NCBI GenBank assembly: GCA_965224285.1
Contig: OZ245043.1
Coordinates: 2,790,001 to 2,854,000 of the forward strand
Reading direction: 5' to 3'
Source of the DNA: JAJCYK01 sp965224285
GTDB taxonomy: Bacteria; Bacteroidota; Bacteroidia; Cytophagales; Cyclobacteriaceae
Length of the DNA: 64,000 bases
Of the stretch, positions 42,684-51,864 are shown in pieces (positions within the stretch are counted from its first letter, which is position 1; each line of letters opens with the position of its first letter). Position numbers and translations under genes: made by a program. The notes beneath the pieces were generated by a model, which did not search any database, was not told where the DNA came from, and saw only the letters and a list, made by a program, of their open reading frames with translations.

Positions 42684-45600
42684 ATGAAGTATGGAAAATA
42701 CCTGCCCCTAATCTGGGTTTGGTGTTACGCTTATGTATTGATCGGACAATCCCAGACTGTATATCTAGTCGGTGATATCGGGGAGCGGGGCGGACCAAAG
42801 CCCAACCCTGTCCTGCAACTTTTAGAAAGACAAATTAGTGACGCCGACCCTCAAACCACGGTTATCTTTTTAGGGGACAACATATACCGTGGTTTGGATG
42901 ATAAAGAATCATCCACCCGAATTGAATCTGAGGAAACTTTAAGGTCGGTATGGGAAATTTTTCACGATTATCCGGGTAATGTATACTTCATACCTGGAGA
43001 AGAAGACTGGGCCGGAGGAAATCAAGACGGAAACCGTAGATTGCGTAATCAAGAGTTATTCATTGAATCTAACCTCTACAGCGTTTTTAACGATAGCGTC
43101 AATCGCTTTCTTCCAAATTTTGGCTGCCCGGGGCCTGTAGAAGTAGATCTTACCGATGAACTTTCATTAATAATATTAGATACCCAGTGGTGGTTACATC
43201 CCTGGGAAAAATCAGGTGAAGAAGATGGTTGTGAAATTGAAGAACCTATGGAAATACTGGATGAGCTGGAGAATTTAATAATTAAAAATGCTCATAAGAA
43301 GATCATAGTAGCTTCCCACCACCCGGTATATAGCACCGGCGTGCATGGTGGAAATTTTTCGTTCAGATCACACCTATTTCCTTTGACCCATGCACAGCGA
43401 TATTTATATCTGCCCTTACCTCTGGTCGGTTCTCTTTATCCGTTTTACCGGCAAACAGTCGGGGGCCTCCAGGACCTTCAATATCCACGTTACAGGGCCT
43501 TGCGGCATAAATTGGATGAAATATTTCAAAAACACCCCAACTTGATCCATGTCTCGGGGCACGATCAAAGTTTGCAGTATCATAAGGTACAGAAAGTACA
43601 CTACATAGTAAGCGGTGCGGGTGCAGATAGTGCCCACGTTGGATCAGGTAAACATACAGAAGCTATCTACCAAGGTTTGGGGTTTGCTAAATTACGATTT
43701 GACCCCTCGGGTAAGGTAGGTTTAGAGTTTTGGTCTCCTAATTCGGATCTAAGTCCCCTTTACACCAAATTATTATTTGATGACCCTTACCGTCCACCGG
43801 TGGAGGTTGCTAACATGGACCTTGATTTTTCCGACAGCACCATTCTGGTTAATGCCAGTGATCAATACCATACCACTAGCCCGGGATTATTCGGGGAGAA
43901 TTATCGGGATACCTGGAAAACAGAGATTGAGGTACCTTTATTTGATATAGGCCGGGTTAATGGGGGATTAAAAATCGAAAAAAAGGGAGGCGGGCAACAA
44001 ACTCGCTCTCTGAGATTGGAAGATGCGGATGGCCGTGAGTATGTATTGCGATCAGTTGAAAAATATGCCGCTAGAGCAGTTCCGGAAGCCTTTCGCGGTA
44101 CAATTGCTGCTGACTTGGTGCAAGACCAAATTTCTGCCTCTCATCCTTATGCCGCTTTTGTTATTCCTCCGCTGGCAGATGCTGCAGAAGTTTACCATAC
44201 TAATCCAAAACTAGTATATATCCCTGACGACCCCCGACTAGGAAAATACCGGGAAGAGTTTGCCAATTCATTAGCATTGTTTGAAGAGCGTCCAGACGAT
44301 GAACATCACGATGTTCCCAGCTTCGGAAGCGTGGATAAAATAGTGGGCACCCCTACCCTACTGGAAAAGATGGATAAAGATAACGACCATCAGGTAGATC
44401 AATTATGGGTATTAAAATCACGGCTGTTTGATATGATCATCGGCGATTGGGACCGGCACGACGATCAATGGAGATGGGCAAAGATCGAGAAAGAAAAAGG
44501 AGGCCTTTATCGGCCCATTCCACGTGACCGCGATCAGGTGTTCTTTGTCAATGATGGGTTTTTAATGCGGCAGGCAGGTCGTAAATGGGCTATGCCTAAG
44601 TTCCAGGGATTCGATCATGAACTTTCATATGTACCGGGATTTAATTATAACGCTCGATACTTTGATCGCAGTTTTCTGAATGAACCTTCACTGGCAGATT
44701 GGATTCAAACGGCTGATACCCTGCAACGCCGGCTTACTGATGAAGTAATTGAATCTGCAATAAAACAATGGCCCAAACCTGTTTATGATCTGGACGGGCC
44801 GGAGGTGATCAGTAAACTCAAATCCATGAGAGATCGGATCAAAGATTACGCCATTGAACAATATTTATTCTTAGCTGAAGAAGTGGATATAAGAGGGAGT
44901 AATAAGAAGGAATATTTCTTGGTCGAGAGGATGGATGACGAAAGCACCAGAGTGCGCATGTATAAAAGGACTAAACACCATGAGCGTGAGCTATTATTTT
45001 ATGACCGTACCTTCAAGCGCAGCGAAACCAAAGAAATCAGGCTTTTTGGATTGGAGGGCGAAGATGTGTTTGATATCAGCGGAGAGGTAGACAGAGGAAT
45101 ACGGGTGCGGATCATTGGAGGTCCGGATAAGGACAGTATCATGGACAAAAGCTCAGTTTCCGGATGGGCCAAAAAGACCATAGTTTATGATACTCGGGGA
45201 GATAATACAGTGGATTTGAGTTCTGAAAGCAAAGATCGCAGGAGTCAAAATCCCGGGGTAAACCAGTATGACCGCAAAGTATTCAAATATAACCGGTTAA
45301 TTCCATTAGTTTTATTACAGATCAATCGGGATGACGGCCTCTTTCTCGGAGGTGGGGCCATATGGCGGTCTCATGGATTTCGCAAGGATCCGTACAAAAC
45401 CAATCACCTGCTAACCGCAACTGGTGCCCTGGCCACCGGCGCTTTCAATATTCACTATCAGGGAACATTCACTACTGTATTTGGAAATTGGGATCTAGCA
45501 ATCTCAGCTGATCTTTCAGCGCCAAACTCAGTTACCAACTTCTTCGGGTGGGGTAATGAAACCAAATTCAACCAGCAAGTTGATCGGGACTTTAATTTAG

Positions 45601-46367
45601 ATCGGGCGATAGACTATTATCGTATTCGTTATAAGTTTTTCAACCAAAAAATTATGCTACAAAGGTCAATTACTGATCACCTAAAATTAAGGTTGGGACA
45701 TCATTTTCAGGCGGCCAATGTTGAGCGGGATTATGATGGGGAGGACCGATTCTTTCTGGATTTTGGAAACTTCCAACAAAGTGAAGGTTTTTTTGATTGG
45801 AAAGCATTTTCAGGTTTCAACGCGGAGCTGGAGTTAGACTGGCGTGACCATGCCAAACTCCCTACCAGGGGTATTTACTGGAATACCACCTATGGCGCTT
45901 ATACAGGCTTAAACGATATTTCCCATAGTTTTTCAACCATTACTTCCGAATTATCCACTTATGTTAGTGTTAGGTTACCGGCTTTACTTACCCTGGCCCT
46001 CCGCTTGGGTGGCGGGCATAACTTTGAATCAACCGAGTTCTATCAAGCTCAACAGCTGGGAGGACTCACCAATCTTAGAGGTTATCGCAGAACCCGATTC
46101 TTTGGAGACAGCCGCCTACATCAAAATACTGAGTTGAGGTTGAAAGTTGCCACCATACGCAGCCCGATCATTCCCTTTTCCGTAGGTCTCAATGCATTCA
46201 ATGATGTTGGTAGAGTGTGGCTTGACGGTGAAGATTCCGATGAATGGCATCACGGCTACGGTGGTGGCATTTGGGTTTCCCCCCTTAATCAAGCGGTTCT
46301 CTCGCTGGAATTGAGCGAATCGGAAGAAACTTTTCTCTTCAATTTCAGATTGGGCTTCCTTTTCTAG
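42684..46367 (+). CDS. Outer-membrane protein: acid-phosphatase-like head, kinase-like middle, BamA-like barrel
   Basis: A 1227-residue exported protein (signal about residues 1-22). Residues 25-350 are a purple-acid-phosphatase-like calcineurin fold: D31-x-G33, GDNIY at 64-68, GEED at 105-108, ASHHPVYSTGVHGG and SGHDQS. Two motifs deviate: the metal-binding GNHD box reads GEED and GHxH reads GHDQ. Residues about 440-640 carry kinase-like motifs: YVLRSVEKY with K460, GDWDRHDDQW at 587-596 and IPRDRDQVF with D615/D617, like the ATP lysine, catalytic loop and metal site of CotH/FAM20/HipA-type kinases. From about 870 to the terminal Phe is an Omp85-type barrel with LTNLRGYRRTRF (RGY/F loop). 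Phosphatase-barrel proteins are known in Bacteroidota; the kinase-like reading of the middle is my inference. Confidence 0.8.
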   Translation: MKYGKYLPLIWVWCYAYVLIGQSQTVYLVGDIGERGGPKPNPVLQLLERQISDADPQTTVIFLGDNIYRGLDDKESSTRIESEETLRSVWEIFHDYPGNVYFIPGEEDWAGGNQDGNRRLRNQELFIESNLYSVFNDSVNRFLPNFGCPGPVEVDLTDELSLIILDTQWWLHPWEKSGEEDGCEIEEPMEILDELENLIIKNAHKKIIVASHHPVYSTGVHGGNFSFRSHLFPLTHAQRYLYLPLPLVGSLYPFYRQTVGGLQDLQYPRYRALRHKLDEIFQKHPNLIHVSGHDQSLQYHKVQKVHYIVSGAGADSAHVGSGKHTEAIYQGLGFAKLRFDPSGKVGLEFWSPNSDLSPLYTKLLFDDPYRPPVEVANMDLDFSDSTILVNASDQYHTTSPGLFGENYRDTWKTEIEVPLFDIGRVNGGLKIEKKGGGQQTRSLRLEDADGREYVLRSVEKYAARAVPEAFRGTIAADLVQDQISASHPYAAFVIPPLADAAEVYHTNPKLVYIPDDPRLGKYREEFANSLALFEERPDDEHHDVPSFGSVDKIVGTPTLLEKMDKDNDHQVDQLWVLKSRLFDMIIGDWDRHDDQWRWAKIEKEKGGLYRPIPRDRDQVFFVNDGFLMRQAGRKWAMPKFQGFDHELSYVPGFNYNARYFDRSFLNEPSLADWIQTADTLQRRLTDEVIESAIKQWPKPVYDLDGPEVISKLKSMRDRIKDYAIEQYLFLAEEVDIRGSNKKEYFLVERMDDESTRVRMYKRTKHHERELLFYDRTFKRSETKEIRLFGLEGEDVFDISGEVDRGIRVRIIGGPDKDSIMDKSSVSGWAKKTIVYDTRGDNTVDLSSESKDRRSQNPGVNQYDRKVFKYNRLIPLVLLQINRDDGLFLGGGAIWRSHGFRKDPYKTNHLLTATGALATGAFNIHYQGTFTTVFGNWDLAISADLSAPNSVTNFFGWGNETKFNQQVDRDFNLDRAIDYYRIRYKFFNQKIMLQRSITDHLKLRLGHHFQAANVERDYDGEDRFFLDFGNFQQSEGFFDWKAFSGFNAELELDWRDHAKLPTRGIYWNTTYGAYTGLNDISHSFSTITSELSTYVSVRLPALLTLALRLGGGHNFESTEFYQAQQLGGLTNLRGYRRTRFFGDSRLHQNTELRLKVATIRSPIIPFSVGLNAFNDVGRVWLDGEDSDEWHHGYGGGIWVSPLNQAVLSLELSESEETFLFNFRLGFLF

Positions 46368-46434
46368 GGAATATTCAGTATTTTTAGACCGATTGGTATA
46401 TTTTTTGTTCATTTAAGCCTAGAGATACCGCCTC

Positions 46435-47055
46435 ATGGAGCATAAGGTTAAATTAAGCAAATCGGAAAGAACCAAACGGTATATTATTCAGCAATCCGCT
46501 CCAATTTTCAATAAAAAAGGATATTCAGGCACCTCACTGCAGGACATTATGGAGGCCACCGGTCTTACCAAAGGCGGTATATACGGGAATTTTGAAAATA
46601 AAGATGAACTGGCAGCCGCAGCGTTTGAGTTTAATAGCCGATTTATCCTAGATCAAATTAAGTCCTCAGTACTGGCCCAAAGAACTGCCAGGGATAAGCT
46701 CAATGCGATTACCGGATTTTATCGAAATTATCTCTATCAATCTACATTGAGTGGAGGATGCCCTATCCTCAATACCGCAGTCGAAGCGGATGATATGCAT
46801 GATATGCTTAGAGAAAAGGTCTTGAAATCACTGGATTACATACATCGCTCTTTCATATATATTATTGAACAGGGAATGGAAAATGAGGAGTTTCGCCAGG
46901 AAATCGATCCCAGTTACTTCGCTACCATATTTATATCCCTGATTGAAGGGGGTATTATGCAAATGAAAGTATCTAAAAAGTCCAAATACCTGATGGATAG
47001 CTTAATGCACATGGATGAAATAATAGAGAATCAGTTATGCATTCAGAGGCAATGA
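46435..47055 (+). CDS. TetR/AcrR-family transcriptional repressor
   Basis: A 206-residue regulator. The N-terminal helix-turn-helix is TSLQDIMEATGLTKGGIYGNFENKDE (visible as SLQDIMEATGLTKGGIYGNF), the TetR signature, at about residues 30-55. The helical C-terminal ligand domain contains GGCPILNTAVEADD, typical of the AcrR-like branch with a conserved cysteine. It lies just upstream of an alpha/beta hydrolase and a NUDIX gene in the same direction and probably regulates that unit, its own gene included. Inducer unknown. Confidence 0.94.
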   Translation: MEHKVKLSKSERTKRYIIQQSAPIFNKKGYSGTSLQDIMEATGLTKGGIYGNFENKDELAAAAFEFNSRFILDQIKSSVLAQRTARDKLNAITGFYRNYLYQSTLSGGCPILNTAVEADDMHDMLREKVLKSLDYIHRSFIYIIEQGMENEEFRQEIDPSYFATIFISLIEGGIMQMKVSKKSKYLMDSLMHMDEIIENQLCIQRQ

Positions 47056-47107
47056 AAATACCATTTGGTTTAATTAATATGCCTTTCCCATTAAGCAAAC
47101 AACCCCT

Positions 47108-48016
47108 ATGGATGTAGTAATAAAAGCCTACCGCGCTATAATAGCTAGTGCCCCAGTTCAGAAAGATCTGCAAAAATCCACCCCTCTTCTGGTTAAAATG
47201 TTGCGGCTGCTTTTTCAAACGGTAGGAAGAATTATTCCCAAAAAAGCTGCACAATGGGCTTTAGGCATTTTTGGTAGGCCCAGGAGCCGTTATAAGCGCA
47301 AGCCCGGTGCACTTTTTGATCAAGCAGATAGAAAAAGTGTAGACAGTGGGGGTTTACTGATTCATTGCTATGTATGGGAAAGCCCAGGGCCTTCTGTATT
47401 ATTGGTGCATGGCTGGGAAACCGGCGCTCCCCATATGGGCTCATTGGTAAAACCGTTGTTGGACCGTGGATTTAGGGTAATAGCCATGGATGGTCCAGCC
47501 CATGGGCAATCACAGGGACAATCCACTAACCTTCCGCAATTTGCCAGAGCCATAAACGACGTAATTAGCCAGTTGGGCCCCATGGCACATATGATCGGAC
47601 ATAGCTTTGGTGGGGTATCCTCGGTGTATGCTATGGCAATATCCGATAAACCTAACCTGGATAAAATGGTGCTTATTAGTGTACCCAACAGTATGCTGCG
47701 GATCTTATCCGATTTCAGCCGTTATCTTAAAATACCTGCCAAAGCTCAGCTTTATATGCACCAATTGATTGAAAATACTTTTGGGATCATTTTAAGACAG
47801 TTGGAAATTTCTAAATTGGGTAAGAATATAGAAGTCAACCGGGTATTGGTGGTACATGACCACACCGATCAGGTGGTTCCATTTTATAATGCATTGGAAA
47901 TTGTACATGCGCTGCCCAACGCTTGCCTGTTGCCCTGCTACCATGCCGGTCACAACCGCATCTTGAAAGAGCCTCAAGTATTGAATACCATTAGCGAATT
48001 TTTAGCAGAGGATTAG
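47108..48016 (+). CDS. Alpha/beta hydrolase
   Basis: A 302-residue cytosolic hydrolase. The oxyanion-hole segment LLVHGWETGAPHMG, the nucleophile elbow GHSFGG (serine), a late acid in VVHDHTDQVVPF and the histidine in CYHAGHNRILKEP form the usual triad. The first 70 residues are a basic, partly hydrophobic extension that may associate with membrane. It is 52 nt after the TetR gene and 6 nt before the NUDIX gene. Likely an esterase; substrate unknown. Confidence 0.9.
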   Translation: MDVVIKAYRAIIASAPVQKDLQKSTPLLVKMLRLLFQTVGRIIPKKAAQWALGIFGRPRSRYKRKPGALFDQADRKSVDSGGLLIHCYVWESPGPSVLLVHGWETGAPHMGSLVKPLLDRGFRVIAMDGPAHGQSQGQSTNLPQFARAINDVISQLGPMAHMIGHSFGGVSSVYAMAISDKPNLDKMVLISVPNSMLRILSDFSRYLKIPAKAQLYMHQLIENTFGIILRQLEISKLGKNIEVNRVLVVHDHTDQVVPFYNALEIVHALPNACLLPCYHAGHNRILKEPQVLNTISEFLAED

Positions 48017-48022
48017 ACTCAC

Positions 48023-48481
48023 ATGCCTACTCTTAGCTTTGGCCTACTCATGTGCCGTAAAACCACCCCGCTGGAGTTCTTTCTGGTCCATCCCGGTGGT
48101 CCATATTTCCGCAATAAGGACCGAGGTGTGTGGAGCATCCCTAAGGGTCTGCCTGAGGGGGAAGAGACACCCTTACAGACCGCTAAAAGAGAGTTTCAGG
48201 AAGAAACCGGTATCTCTCCAAATGGGCCTTTCTTGGACTTAGGCACCGTAAAACAAAAAGGGGGTAAAATGGTGGGCGCCTGGGCATTTGAAGGTGACTG
48301 GGATCCAGCCTCAGCTTTAACTTGCAATACTTTTACTCTGGAATGGCCTCCGCACAGTGGAAAGAAAGTGGAATTCCCAGAGATTGATGCGGCCTCCTGG
48401 TTTACCCTGGAAACCGCAATGTCTAAAATAAACCAGGCCCAAACCGATTTTCTGTTGAGGGCTACACAAAAACTGCTATAA
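48023..48481 (+). CDS. NUDIX hydrolase
   Basis: A 152-residue protein with an intact Nudix box GLPEGEETPLQTAKREFQEETGI at about residues 46-68 (readable as GLPEGEE and REFQEETGI, matching Gx5Ex7REUxEExGU). Short DNA-repair- or diadenosine-type NUDIX proteins of this length hydrolyse NDP-X compounds; the substrate is not evident. It is 6 nt after the hydrolase gene. Its last six bases overlap the end of the convergent OmpA-family gene. Confidence 0.93.
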   Translation: MPTLSFGLLMCRKTTPLEFFLVHPGGPYFRNKDRGVWSIPKGLPEGEETPLQTAKREFQEETGISPNGPFLDLGTVKQKGGKMVGAWAFEGDWDPASALTCNTFTLEWPPHSGKKVEFPEIDAASWFTLETAMSKINQAQTDFLLRATQKLL

Positions 48482-49795
48482 ACTCACAAATTCCACCCGA
48501 CGGTTGGCGGCTTTTCCTTCCGGTGAATTATTCTCCTCTACTGGCTCAGACTCCCCTTTTCCCTTAACTGAAAGTCTGGCAGCGTCAACTCCAAAATCGT
48601 TTACCAAGGCTTGCTTGACTGCGGCAGCCCTCTTTTCAGACAATTGCATATTACTTTGATCATCACCATCGCTATCGGTGTGCCCGATAACAGTCAGGTT
48701 CATATCACTTTCATTCATAGCCATAGCAATTTGTCTAATAACTCCGTAAGATTCAGGCCTGAGATTGGCAGAGTTAACATCAAATAAAATACCATTGGTG
48801 CTGACCTTGCCATCCTTAAGGAGTTGCGCTCTTAAATCCAGCCCTCCCTCAGCTATTTTAAGATTGCGGATAAATAGGTCTTCCTTACCGTCTTTAAAAT
48901 GTACCGGCTGAAACTTTAAATACTTAATAGTTCTACCCGGTGGTATCAGCCTGGGCACATCCACTTGTTTTTTCTCATTAACCCATAAGCGAAACCTGGT
49001 TTTATTGACAGCGATGGATATATGCGGTTGATTTACTACCTGAGTTCTGATGTCGGTGTTTATATTATTATTTATCTGGCCTTTACCCGATACCCGGTTG
49101 TTAACCCGAATGCCCACCGGATGATATTGGCAAAGCGGTAATGTTATAACCGCCCTGTCTTTGGGATGGTCGAATAATGCATTGTCGTCCAATATTATCT
49201 CCAATTTAGTACTGGAGCTAGTTTTTTGGTCCAGTCCTCTGGCAGCTAAATCAAACTCAATGGTATAAGATTCTGGAAGCTCATAAGGTAGATCGGGAAT
49301 ATAATGAGATCCGCTTTTCATCAGGAACCATTTATCCGGGGAATTGCCAAAGGTTACCACTTCCCCCGTCCCATCTGTATTCCAGCGTGCGGGGAAATCA
49401 CCAATGGCGTCTTCGCTGAAGTCCTCAAATACCATTAATTTCTCTCCCGGTACGTAATCGAATTTGGTATTTATCTCAAAGTCTCCGCTGGATTGCGGAT
49501 CATTACTCACTGCAGCAGTTGCATTAGTTCCATGCCCTTCCAAATCCTCATAAGCCTCTTCGGCATCTTCGGCGGCATCTTCTCCCAGGTCTTCATCGCC
49601 TTCACCTTTTACGGATTCCTCGATGCCCTGTTCCACCTCATCCAACCCATCATCTGACGCTTTATCCACTTTACGATCTAACCGATCCTCGACTTTCTTT
49701 TTCAACTTTTTCCCCAAACCCTTAAATTGTGCCTCAGATTGCAAGTGAAATGCGGTACAAAAAATTAATGACACTATATAAATTGACCATTTCAT
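48476..49795 (-). CDS. OmpA-family outer-membrane protein
   Basis: About 439 residues from the ATG at 49793-49795, chosen because it gives a clean signal peptide (MKWSIYIVSLIFCTAFHLQSEA); an upstream ATG at 49879 would add 28 basic residues in front. A charged, acidic low-complexity stretch (about residues 30-75) follows, then a beta-sandwich-like region resembling a lectin/glucanase fold (about 120-300), then a C-terminal OmpA peptidoglycan-binding domain with LTVIGHTDSDGDDQSNMQLS and AAVKQALVNDFGV. It probably tethers the outer membrane to peptidoglycan and binds an unknown ligand through the middle domain. Confidence 0.9.
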   Translation of the reverse strand: MKWSIYIVSLIFCTAFHLQSEAQFKGLGKKLKKKVEDRLDRKVDKASDDGLDEVEQGIEESVKGEGDEDLGEDAAEDAEEAYEDLEGHGTNATAAVSNDPQSSGDFEINTKFDYVPGEKLMVFEDFSEDAIGDFPARWNTDGTGEVVTFGNSPDKWFLMKSGSHYIPDLPYELPESYTIEFDLAARGLDQKTSSSTKLEIILDDNALFDHPKDRAVITLPLCQYHPVGIRVNNRVSGKGQINNNINTDIRTQVVNQPHISIAVNKTRFRLWVNEKKQVDVPRLIPPGRTIKYLKFQPVHFKDGKEDLFIRNLKIAEGGLDLRAQLLKDGKVSTNGILFDVNSANLRPESYGVIRQIAMAMNESDMNLTVIGHTDSDGDDQSNMQLSEKRAAAVKQALVNDFGVDAARLSVKGKGESEPVEENNSPEGKAANRRVEFVSL

Positions 49796-50049
49796 AGTAA
49801 TAGTGGTTTTTGAATTTCTATATGACGTGAAATGGAATTTAATGAATTTTTTGCTCTTTAGTAACCCCTGGTTACTCACAAAGTATTTAAGGACTTGTGG
49901 CAGAGTTTCAAGTTTGATTTTATGGGCATTAAATTTGTATCTTAAATGAGATTATTTTTTAAAGTCCGGTTTGGGAGCAAATGATAACCGTGTTTTTTCA
50001 TGATTGACCTGTTTGGCTCCGCTACAGGCGTACTAATACATTAAATACC

Positions 50050-50067
50050 AGCCTGCATAGGCAGGCT
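50050..50067 (+). other. Short hairpin upstream of the TapB-like gene
   Basis: AGCCTGC (50050-50056) pairs with GCAGGCT (50061-50067), loop ATAG, 18 nt before the ATG at 50086. No T-tract follows, so it is not a terminator; a role in the 5' leader is possible but untested. Confidence 0.35.
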
Positions 50068-50085
50068 AATTAAAACACCACTAAA

Positions 50086-50784
50086 ATGAGAACCATAATT
50101 ATCGTATTACTGGGAACTATCCTCTGCTACAGCGCGGAGGCGCAATCATGTGGAGAATATTTTCCAATAGAAGAAGGCAGCAAATGGGTGATGGAAACAT
50201 TTAATCACAAAAACAAATTTCAAACCAGGTCTATACAGTCTGTCACGGATAAATCCGAAGTGGATGGCGGGTTTGAAGCTACCATGACCGGAGAAATCAC
50301 TAATGAAAAGGAGAAGGAAGTGGGTGTTATTGATTATACGGTTAAATGTCAGGATGATAGGTTTCTGATTTCCATGAATTCATTCCTGAATCCGGAACAA
50401 ATGAGTGCCTACGAAGATATGGATGTGGAGATCGACGGCGATTATCTGGAACTTCCGTCATCATTAGAAGCAGGAATGGAGCTAAATGATGCATCTGTGG
50501 AAGTCCGGGTTAACAACAGCGGATTCCCCATCATGACCATGAATATTGATATTTACGATCGAAAAGTAGAGGGGTTTGAATCAGTAACCACGCCGGCGGG
50601 CACTTTTGAATGCGTGAAGATAGTTTATAAGGCACGGTCACAAATGGGTAAAACGATACCGATTAAAGTAAATTTCTCAGGCGCTGAGTGGTTTGCCAAA
50701 AATACCGGCGTAGTCAGGACCGAATCGTATGATAAGAAAGATAATCTCTCAAGCTACACGGTACTTACAGAGTACAGTAAGTAA
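50086..50784 (+). CDS. Secreted TapB/DUF3108-like protein
   Basis: A 232-residue exported protein (signal peptide 1-19, ending SAEAQ) with a beta-barrel-like body. The pattern CGEYFPIEEGSKWVMETF at the mature N-terminus and TPAGTFECVKIVY plus AKNTGVVRTESYDKK at the C-terminus match the TapB/DUF3108-like family found in Bacteroidota. Function unknown; some relatives are seen near lipid or envelope genes. It is monocistronic and faces the convergent isomerase gene 12 nt away. Confidence 0.75.
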   Translation: MRTIIIVLLGTILCYSAEAQSCGEYFPIEEGSKWVMETFNHKNKFQTRSIQSVTDKSEVDGGFEATMTGEITNEKEKEVGVIDYTVKCQDDRFLISMNSFLNPEQMSAYEDMDVEIDGDYLELPSSLEAGMELNDASVEVRVNNSGFPIMTMNIDIYDRKVEGFESVTTPAGTFECVKIVYKARSQMGKTIPIKVNFSGAEWFAKNTGVVRTESYDKKDNLSSYTVLTEYSK

Positions 50785-50796
50785 AAAGTCATTGAT

Positions 50797-51714
50797 TCAG
50801 GCAAGAAACTGTTCTAAATAATTCCGACTGATTCTCAAAGCGGACAAGATATCTTCTTCTGAAGACTCGAAGGCCTTATCCTCTACTTCTACACAAACCG
50901 CACCCCGGTAACCAACTGAGGTTAGGGCGGAGAAAAAATCTCCCCATCTAACGTCCCCCAACCCAGGTATTTTAGGGGAATGGTAATGGAGGGGATAAGC
51001 CAAGATGCCGTGACGGTTCAATTTGTGGGGATATACTTTAACATCTTTAAGGTGGATGTGATGAAGACGGTTTGAATAATCATAAATAGGCTGTACCTCA
51101 TCCATTTGCATCCACACCAAGTGGGATGGATCGTAATTCAAACCGAAATTTTCATTAGGGATAGCCTCAAACATTTGATCCCAAACCGCTGGTGAAATTG
51201 CCAGGTTCTTGCCGCCAGGCCACTCATCAGCGGTAAACAACATAGGACAGTTCTCTATGGCAATTTTCACTTTCTTAGACTCCGCCAAATTAACCAGCTC
51301 AGGCCAGGTTTCCTTGAAGCGATCCAAATTGTAATCGATTGTTCTTTGAGGATCTCTCCCGATGAAAGTATTTACTACCGGAATATCCATTACTGATGCC
51401 GCTTCAATCACCTGCCTCAGGTGATCTAAATAAAAACTTGATTTTTCGGTATCGGGGTCTAATGGGTTGGGGTAATAACCTAACCCGGAAATATATACTT
51501 GCTTTTGGTGCAGTATGTCTTTCAAATCATCGACCTTGTCTGCTCCAAGACTGGTCACATCAATATGGGTCACCCCCGCATATCTACGGTCCGCTTTCCC
51601 AGGAGGCCAGCACATGATCTCAACGCATTTAAAGCGGTTCTCCGAAGCAAAGGAGATTACCTGCTCCAAAGAATATTCCGCCATAATAGCGCTCACAAAG
51701 CCCAGATCCAGCAT
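50797..51714 (-). CDS. Sugar phosphate isomerase/epimerase-like TIM barrel
   Basis: A 305-residue AP-endonuclease-2-like TIM barrel. Metal ligands typical of the family are visible: Glu in KIAIENCPM, Asp/His in LNYDPSHLVWMQ, His in HHIHLKDVKVY and Glu in AVCVEVEDKAF. Members isomerise or epimerise sugars and inositol derivatives. It lacks a signal peptide. It is a single gene on the minus strand; no sugar transporter is near. Confidence 0.92.
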   Translation of the reverse strand: MLDLGFVSAIMAEYSLEQVISFASENRFKCVEIMCWPPGKADRRYAGVTHIDVTSLGADKVDDLKDILHQKQVYISGLGYYPNPLDPDTEKSSFYLDHLRQVIEAASVMDIPVVNTFIGRDPQRTIDYNLDRFKETWPELVNLAESKKVKIAIENCPMLFTADEWPGGKNLAISPAVWDQMFEAIPNENFGLNYDPSHLVWMQMDEVQPIYDYSNRLHHIHLKDVKVYPHKLNRHGILAYPLHYHSPKIPGLGDVRWGDFFSALTSVGYRGAVCVEVEDKAFESSEEDILSALRISRNYLEQFLA

Positions 51715-51810
51715 ATATTTTAATCGAAGTAGTTAATAAGGAACAATCATAATGGAGTAAGACTGCTTTTTCTAATTTTACATAAATAATTTAATACATG
51801 CTCGCAGTAA

Positions 51811-51840
51811 TTAAAAAAGGAGTTGAAACCTCAACTCCCT
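51811..51840. terminator. Intrinsic terminator after the DUF892 gene
   Basis: GGAGTTGA (51819-51826) pairs with TCAACTCC (51831-51838), loop AACC, with an A-run on the left and T-run on the right, so it can work in both directions. On the minus strand the T-run follows the DUF892 gene. Confidence 0.85.
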
Positions 51841-51864
51841 TTTAACTTTTGGATTTCACTATTC

